Assembly: GCA_964016875.1 (NCBI GenBank)
Contig: OZ024733.1
Location: 20,147,824 to 20,211,823, forward strand
DNA from: Fallopia convolvulus
Lineage: Eukaryota > Streptophyta > Magnoliopsida > Caryophyllales > Polygonaceae
Length of the DNA: 64,000 bases
Direction of reading: 5' to 3'
How positions within the stretch are numbered: position 1 is the stretch's first letter; each line of letters opens with the position of its first letter. This document shows, one piece after another, positions 57,908-64,000 of this stretch. Under the pieces are notes generated by a model. It was not told the origin of the DNA. It was given only the letters and a program-made list of their open reading frames with translations, and ran no database searches. Made by a program: the position numbers and the translations under genes.

Positions 57908-58662
57908 TTGTGAGAAGGTTTGAGATTCTTGTGAAAGATTGAGGGATTGAAGTTTGAGATTTAGGGTTTGCAGAAGAAGAGAGATGAAGATGATGGTGAT
58001 GAAAGGGAATGAGAAAAGAGGGTTAAGTAAGGGAAGGAAAGAAGTGGGAGAGGTGAGAGAAAAGGCGTACCAGGGTTTCCTTGAGAATCGTATCCAATTA
58101 CTTCAAAGGTAACTAGAAAGATTTGTTGTCTCGCACCGTGGGATTCTTTCCAATTCAACAATCTCCACATGTTTGATATTGAGTCAAGGTAGTGAAGCGA
58201 ACAGTGTAGATTCCAATTTCCCTTTTCTCAGCATGCCGCTTCAAAAACCCAGTTTCCAACGTATCTTCTCTTTCCAATAATACATTTTGAGACGCTTGGG
58301 TGTATTGATCCTTATAGTTCCCTAATGGCCTGAAGTAGTTCCTTTCCTTTCCAACCTCATTTCCATGAACAAGTAACGGAAGGCCATATTTGGATACATA
58401 AAGGTTTTTTTGTAAAAAGACAAAGAGAAGTCTTATGATCAACCATCCTTTCGGCTTGTAATGAGAGATAGATAAGATCAGGTTGATCATTTTGGGCTAA
58501 AAGAAAAGTAGTGCTTTTAAGAAGTAGTTCTCATGCAAAGTAATAAACATGTTTCATGCAAAGAGCAATTATTAAAATGAAAGTTGTTAAACCATGCAGT
58601 TCCCTAGTCATACAAATGCTTAACTAGTCAATCATCGAGGGAAAAGATGGACTGGGACTTGT
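57908..58662 (-). other. Sirevirus spacer between pol and extra ORF
   Basis: No ORF of note. A candidate splice acceptor or promoter for the downstream ORF should lie here; none can be singled out by eye. Confidence 0.4.
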
Positions 58663-61410
58663 TTAATGTAAGAGAATCATTCCCAAGAGCATTCGAAGAT
58701 GCTCGAAGGGTTGTCTATCCAAAGCTTTGGTGAAAATATCAGCAACTTGTTCATCTATCCTGCAATGCACCATCTCAATGGAACCTTTTTCTACGTGATC
58801 ACGTAGGAAATGGTGCCTAACCTCAATGTGCTTTGTTCTAGAATGATGCATAGGGTTTTTTGAGATATTTATTGCACTAGTACTATCACATTTAAGAGGA
58901 ACATTTCCAAGAGACATACCGTAATCTTGAAGTTGATATTTGAGCCATAGAACTTAGGAACAACATGCAACAGTGGCTATGTATTCAGCTTCAGCAATAG
59001 AAAGTGTCACTGAGGATTGTTTCTTAGATCCCCAAGATACAAGGCAATCACCAAGGAATTGTGCCATGCCAGAGGTACTTTTCCGATCTACTAGATGCCT
59101 TGCAAAGTCAGCATCGGTGAAGGAAACTAGTTCAAAGGAATTGTTCCTTGGATACCACAAGCACAGGTTATCTCTTCCTTTGAGGTAGCGAAAGATCCGT
59201 TTTACTTCCTTCAAATGAGATTCCTTTGGATTTGCTTGGAACCATGCACAAAGACAGACTGCAAACATGATATCCGATCTGCTGGCAGTGAGATAGAGAA
59301 GGGAACCAATCATTCCTCGAAAGAGCTTTTGATTGACATTAGTTCCATTCTCATCTGCATCAAGGCGTGTGCTAGGAGAGATCGGAGTGTTGATGGGTTT
59401 TGCAGTGTCCATCCCATACTTTGACAACATTTCCTTAATATATTTCTGTTGATGAATCTTGGTACCATCCTTTGTTTGAGAAATTTGAAGTCCTAGAAAG
59501 AAATTGAGTTCTCCTACCATACTTATCTCGAACTCACTACTCATTTGTTTCTCAAATCTTTTTGTGAGCAAAGGGTTAGTGGAACCAAATACAATATCAT
59601 CAACATAGACTTGCACAATTAAAATGTCACCTGATTCTTTCTTTAGGAAAAGAGTTTTGTCGATGGACCCTCGTTGATAGCCTTTGGATAATAGAAATGA
59701 AGCAAATCTATCATACCATGCTCGAGGCGCTTGTTTGAGTCCATACAAAGCTCTTTCAAGAAAGTAGACATGATCTGGTTTGCTTTCATCCTCAAATTCA
59801 GGTGGTTGCTTGATATATACTTCTTCTTGAAGATAGCCATTGAGAAAGGCTGTCTTGACATCCATCTGGAACAACTTGAACCCTTTGTATGTGGCAAAGG
59901 CAATGAGCAAGCGTATTGCTTCAATTCGGGCAACGGGTGCAAAAGTTACTTCATAGTCTATCCCTTCACCTTGGTTATAACCTTGAGCCAGAAGTCTAGC
60001 TTTGTTTCGGGACACATTTCCTGATTCATCGAGTTTGTTACGAAACACCCATCTGGTTCCTATAACATTCTTGTCTGTTGGCCTTGGGACTAGTTTCCAC
60101 ACATGGTGCCTTTCAAATTGATCGAGCTCTTCCTGCATTGCTTGAATCCAATCAGGATCTTTGAGTGCTTCCTGTATATTTTTGGGTTCAACACGAGAGA
60201 CAAATGCGTTAAAAGCACAGAAGTTATGGAGAGAGGAACGAGTTTGTACTCCTTGTTCTAGAGGTGTGAGAATGTTCTCAAGAGGGTGATCCTTTCTCTG
60301 ATGATAGTTCCTGGGTTGAAGTTGATGTGCTCCTTGAAGTTCTCCCTGAGCACTGGAACTAGCTTCAGGTAAAGTCTGTTGAATCTCAGTAGTAGGATTG
60401 TTCCCAGAATCTGAAACTTGCAATGGTTCAGATGGATTGTCCTCTTCTTCAGGGAAGTTGGTAGAAGGATCATCAAAATGCTCAGTAGTATCATCATCTC
60501 CATGATCATCCTCGTTGGTTAGTTCTTGTGGTTGAGACTCATTACCAGTGAGATATTCAGTGTTATCCTTTCGAGGATCCAAATCATCATCCTCTTCTGT
60601 CGGTTTCCTTGTTGGTATAGTGAAAGGTTTCACTGTTGTTCTTGGGAATGGATTGGAAGAGGTAGTTCCATGATGAATAGGTTCCTCATCAAAGATAACA
60701 TGGACACTCTCTTCAAACTTCTTGGTCCTTTTGTTGTAGACTCGATATGCTTTGCTCTGAAGTGAGTAACCAGTGAAGATGCCTTCATCACTCCTTGGAT
60801 CAAACTTGCCGAGAGCATCCTTTCCATTATTATGGATATAACACCTGCATCCAAAGACTTTAAGATGGGAAATATTTGGCTTTTTGCCTTTGATTAGCTC
60901 ATAGGAAGTTTTAAGTAAAATAGGTCTAATCATAGCCCTGTTAAGGATATAAACAGAAGTTAAGATTGCTTCAGCCCAGAAGTTTGATGGAACTCCACTT
61001 TCAAGCATCATTGCTCGAGCCATATTTTCCAAGGTGCGATTCTTCCTTTCTACTACTCCATTTTGTCGTGGAGTTCTTGGTGCAGAGAAGTTGTGAGAGA
61101 CTCCATTTTCATTGCAAAAGTTTAGAAAAGCTGAGTTATCAAACTCTGTTCCATGGTCTGAGCGTATGGATTTCAGTTTAGTTCCTAGACTGACTTCTAT
61201 TCTTTTGATGAAGATCTCAAACTCCTTGAACGTTGTTCCTTTGGAAGACAAGAAAATAACCCAAGTGAATCGAAAAAAATCATCAATTATAACAAACATG
61301 TACCTGTTTTCACCATAGCTACATGTGTCCATTGGGCCACATAGGTCCATGTGTAGCATTTCAAGAGGTTTGGAAGTACTGACAACCTTCTTTGGCTTAA
61401 AGGAACTTCA
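58663..61410 (-). pseudogene. Sirevirus integrase, reverse transcriptase and RNase H (two stops)
   Basis: One frame from 61773 to 58663 is interrupted only by a TGA (61408-61410) and, between Ser and Val in RNase H, a TAA (58954-58956). Integrase landmarks: LHMDLCGPMDT, RSDHGTEFDNSA and RQNGVVERKNRTL give D, D, E. Then come RT (ALKDPDWIQAMQEELDQFE, FAPVARIEAIRLLIAFA, ERALYGLKQAPRAWYD, and the catalytic VQVYVDDIVFGSTN) and RNase H (VDRKSTSGMAQFLGDCLVSW, SIAEAEYIATVACCS, KCDSTSAINISKNPMHHSRT). The 801-codon open stretch 61359-58954 is the longest in the window. Confidence 0.9.
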
Positions 61411-61955
61411 AGTTTGTTTTCCTCTAGCACAAGCATTACACATTTTTCCTGCATCTGGATTTATCCTTGGTAACCCAACTACAAGATCTTGTAAAAACAG
61501 CTTTTGAATAAGATTCAAACCCGCATGACCAAGACGTCTATGCCAAAGATCAGTATCACTTGTGGGAACTGTGAGACACATCTTTCTTGGAGGTTGAAAA
61601 TCTTGATCAACAATGTAAACATTGTTTGATCGTTTTCCTCTAAGAATAACTTTGTTGGTCTCTTTGTTCACAGCCAGACACTCATTTGAATCAAAGGAAA
61701 CTATGTTGTTTCCTTGATCACAAAGTTGTGCCACACATAGTAGATTATACCCAAGATCAGCTACAAGATTCACATTATTGATTTTGATTGATTTGTTGAG
61801 CTTGACTTCTCCTGATCCCTGAATTGCTCCTTTGTTCCTTCAACCTGGGTGTTAAGCGAGGTTAGATTGCTTCTGTTTCCTATCATGTGGTTGGAGCATG
61901 CACTGTCTATGAACCACATACAGTTCCCCCTCGCTTTTACCTGCAAAAGAATCAA
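61411..61955 (-). pseudogene. Sirevirus protease and GAG-pre-integrase (frameshifted)
   Basis: The protease starts in a frame different from gag (QVKARGNCMWFIDSACSNHM, with the active-site D-S of copia proteases), then a shift near 61835 moves to the pol frame (VADLGYNLLCVAQLCDQGNN), ending in the zinc domain DLWHRRLGHAGLNLIQKLF and MCNACARGKQT. It overlaps the end of gag by about 4 bases. Whether the gag-protease frame change is programmed or decay cannot be judged from one copy. Confidence 0.8.
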
Positions 61956-63916
61956 TGTTTGGTTACCCAGACAAGATGTTCCTTGCCTGGTTCCTTACAG
62001 GGATAATAGTCAACATAGTCTGCAATATTAACATCAACAAAGTGATAGTTCCTGTAGACTTTAGAGTGTGACGTTCTATTGTTGTTCCAGTTTGTGTGAT
62101 TACCTAAGGAACTAACTTTTCTGTTTGAACATTTTTCTTTGTAATGACCATGACCTCCACATGTCCAACAAGTTTTGTAATACTCTCCTAGATAAAACTT
62201 AGGATGAGGCCTCTGAATTTTATTTTTCTCGACAATTTCCTTGTTTGGTCCTCTGGAACCGTTTCCCTTAGCTATCTTGACATATATCTTATGAGAGTTA
62301 TTCCCAGTGTAGTAGTCCATTTCCCCTTTGGTTCCACTCTCTAGAACTCTAATTTTCTCTTCTAGATGGGAATTTTTCATTTTCTTAGTTTGTAATTCTA
62401 GGGCTCTACTTTCACTTAACTTTCTCAGAGTAAGGGTCTTTTGATCATTTTCAGAGTATCCTATACCATGTCTAGAGGGAACAAACATAACTTTAGGAAT
62501 CTCGGCAACTTTCTTTCCTTCATTTATCTCTAGCTTCTTAATAAGGGTTTCCTTCTCTGAGGTAACAGTAGCAAGCACAGAGATAAGCTCTTTTTTAGTA
62601 GTCATTACAGAGTCAAGTTCCTTTCTCAGGTTATCACACACAGAACATTCAACAGATTTAGTGTGTTTCAATTCAAGTTCCTTTTCAGCAACATCACTTT
62701 CTATTTTAAGACAATGCTCTTCAATTTTACTCATTTCCTTTTGAAGTTTCATATTGTCTTTAACAAGTTTAGAAAGTATACGAATAAGATCAGATTTAGA
62801 GTATTTATCAAAGCAACTAGTTAGAGTTAGAATACTCACATCCTCTTGTGGTTCCTTCGGATCTCCTTTGATAGCCATAGCACACATATTCGGTGTAGTC
62901 CAAGTCTCAGGAGCTTCATCATCTGAATCATCCCATGTTGCTATGTATGCTTTGTTCCCAGACTTGTTCTCATCATTTCCTAGAGGACATGCTTTAGCAT
63001 AGTGACCCTTCTTGAAGCATTTGAAACAGGTAATATCCTTGGAATCCTTTTCCCCAGACCTGTTGTAATCTCTTGAGTGACTGTTCCCTCCATAGTTCTT
63101 TTGGAACTTTCCCTTCTTGTAGAGATTTCGTAATGCCTTTGTTATGAGCACTATGTCATCCTATTCCTCATCTTCAGATTCTTCACACTGTTCCTGGACA
63201 GACTTAAGCACTTTCTCACGCTTAAGTGCAATTCCTTTTCCAGGTTTGTCTTGAGCTTTGTCAGAGTTCCTCCTTCTCTCATAAGTCTTTAGTTTCCCAA
63301 AGATCTCATGAAGCATGAGGTTCCTCTTGGATGGATTCTCTCTGAACGTTGTTCGATCATGAGTCCATTCTCCGGAAAGGCCATCTATCACCTTCTTGAC
63401 TTTCATTCGTTATGTGACTTCATTCTATGAAATTCCCAAATTATCAAGTTTGGTTAGTAGTCATTCGAAGCGAAACTGATAAGATGATACAGTTTCTCCA
63501 GGTTCCATCCTGAAGTTATAGAACTCCTGGCGAATATCCATCTGGTGATCTTCCTTTAGATCTGAACTTCCCATGTGCATCTGCTCGATTGCAGCCCAAA
63601 TTTCCTTAGCAGTTTTTAGGTTTCCAACCTTGGCTGAGTTTATTTCGCTCATGGCGTTGTTGAGGTACATCTTTGCTTTGAAGTTGGCCTCCATACACTT
63701 CCACTCGTTTGGTCCCCATTTGGTGAGATCATTCTCGATGGCTGGGTTGATGGTGAAGTTCCCTCTCTCGATTACTGCCCATGCTTGGTAATCGTGACTT
63801 CACATCCAGTCTTTCATTAGTCCCTGCCATCGCTCAAATCGTCCTTCAATCAGCCTAGGTGGTTTGTTGTTTCCATGTCCGACAGTGCTAAGATCTGAAG
63901 ATAGTTTCGTAGACAT
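61952..63916 (-). pseudogene. Sirevirus gag (single frame with five stops)
   Basis: ATG at 63916 opens MSTKLSSDLSTVGHGNNKPP. The same frame runs 655 codons to 61952 with stops at 63800-63802 (TGA), three near 63400-63460 (TGA, TAG, TAA) and one just after 63161 (TAG), and no frameshift. Landmarks: gag fold KAKMYLNNAMSEINSAKVGN, DGLSGEWTHDRTTFRENP, CCHC knuckle CFKCFKKGHYAKAC (about 63010-63050), a coiled coil in the middle (LVKDNMKLQKEMSKIEEHCL), and a second knuckle CWTCGGHGHYKEKC (about 62125-62170). Two knuckles and a long coiled coil are typical of Sirevirus Gag. Confidence 0.85.
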
Positions 63917-63951
63917 CCTATAAGCTTTTACAGAAAATCTAGAGCAACCTC

Positions 63952-63963
63952 GCTCTGATACCA
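63952..63963 (-). other. Sirevirus primer binding site
   Basis: Minus-strand TGGTATCAGAGC, two bases inside the 5' LTR edge at 63966. Confidence 0.85.
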
Positions 63964-63965
63964 AT

Positions 63966-64000
63966 TGTAGGATCGTAGATCTGTGTTAGTAAGACAAGTC
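63966..64000 (-). repeat. Sirevirus 5' LTR, first 35 bases visible
   Basis: Identical over all 35 visible bases to the start of the 3' LTR at 54735. The rest lies beyond the window. Confidence 0.9.

Larger units (their letters stand above)
54735..64000 (-). mobile_element. Sirevirus-type copia retrotransposon with extra ORF (runs off window end)
   Basis: On the minus strand: start of the 5' LTR end (63966-64000), primer site (63952-63963), gag, protease, integrase, RT, RNase H, an additional frame (57907-56068), repeated polypurine tracts and the 3' LTR (54735-55638). Large gag with two zinc knuckles, an extra ORF after pol and several purine tracts before the 3' LTR are Sirevirus traits. 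The visible 35 bases of the 5' LTR equal the 3' LTR exactly. Stops and frameshifts inactivate it. Confidence 0.9.

Overview
The window is nuclear DNA of a flowering plant, almost certainly a eudicot. The four ordinary genes have short GT-AG introns and plant-specific products. The rest is mostly plant-type transposable elements: copia, gypsy/chromovirus, Sirevirus, LINE, SINE, hAT, MULE, Tourist and TRIM. The order or family of the plant cannot be fixed from the sequence alone.

Host genes. (1) UXS, a Golgi-type membrane-anchored UDP-glucuronate decarboxylase, 13002-15207 (+), five coding exons; the first intron looks like a minor-spliceosome (U12) AT-AC intron. (2) AP-1 adaptor complex sigma subunit, 38548-40434 (+), whose first coding exon is only the ATG. 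(3) MHX-type vacuolar Mg/Zn-proton exchanger, 41884-45651 (+), eight coding exons, with a SINE-like insertion in the last intron. (4) PHR2-type photolyase-like protein, 46437-48443 (-), four exons, tail to tail with MHX. From memory of Arabidopsis locus numbers, PHR2, MHX and UXS4 lie close together on chromosome 2, so this looks like an old syntenic block enlarged by transposons.

Layout. 1-3.6 kb: minus-strand copia element with its reverse transcriptase mostly deleted. 4.1-5.5 kb: decayed gypsy gag. 5.6-12.9 kb: SINE-like tail, a dispersed LTR-like repeat, a Tourist MITE, a complete 615-bp TRIM and another gypsy gag piece. 13.0-15.2 kb: UXS. 15.9-37.9 kb: a deep nest. An L1 LINE is split by a hAT element that is split by a chromovirus solo LTR. 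Next to it, a copia LTR is split by a MULE with 9-bp target duplication; the MULE is split by a copia element; that is split by a chromovirus remnant; and the remnant's LTR is split by a 3.47-kb solo LTR that holds a tRNA-derived SINE-like head. 38.2-48.5 kb: the three-gene island. 48.9-54.1 kb: a small MULE carrying a 40-bp tandem repeat, a second copy of the LTR-like repeat, a nearly intact 5'-truncated LINE with RNase H, and another TIR element. 54.7-64.0 kb: a nearly complete minus-strand Sirevirus with an extra reading frame between pol and the 3' LTR; its 5' LTR runs off the window.

The UXS, AP-1 sigma, MHX and PHR2 products act in separate processes (cell-wall sugar supply, vesicle sorting, vacuolar metal loading, flavoprotein/photolyase family), so there is no operon-like logic. 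What ties the window together is the layered transposon history between conserved genes. No CRISPR array, rRNA gene or intact tRNA gene was found.
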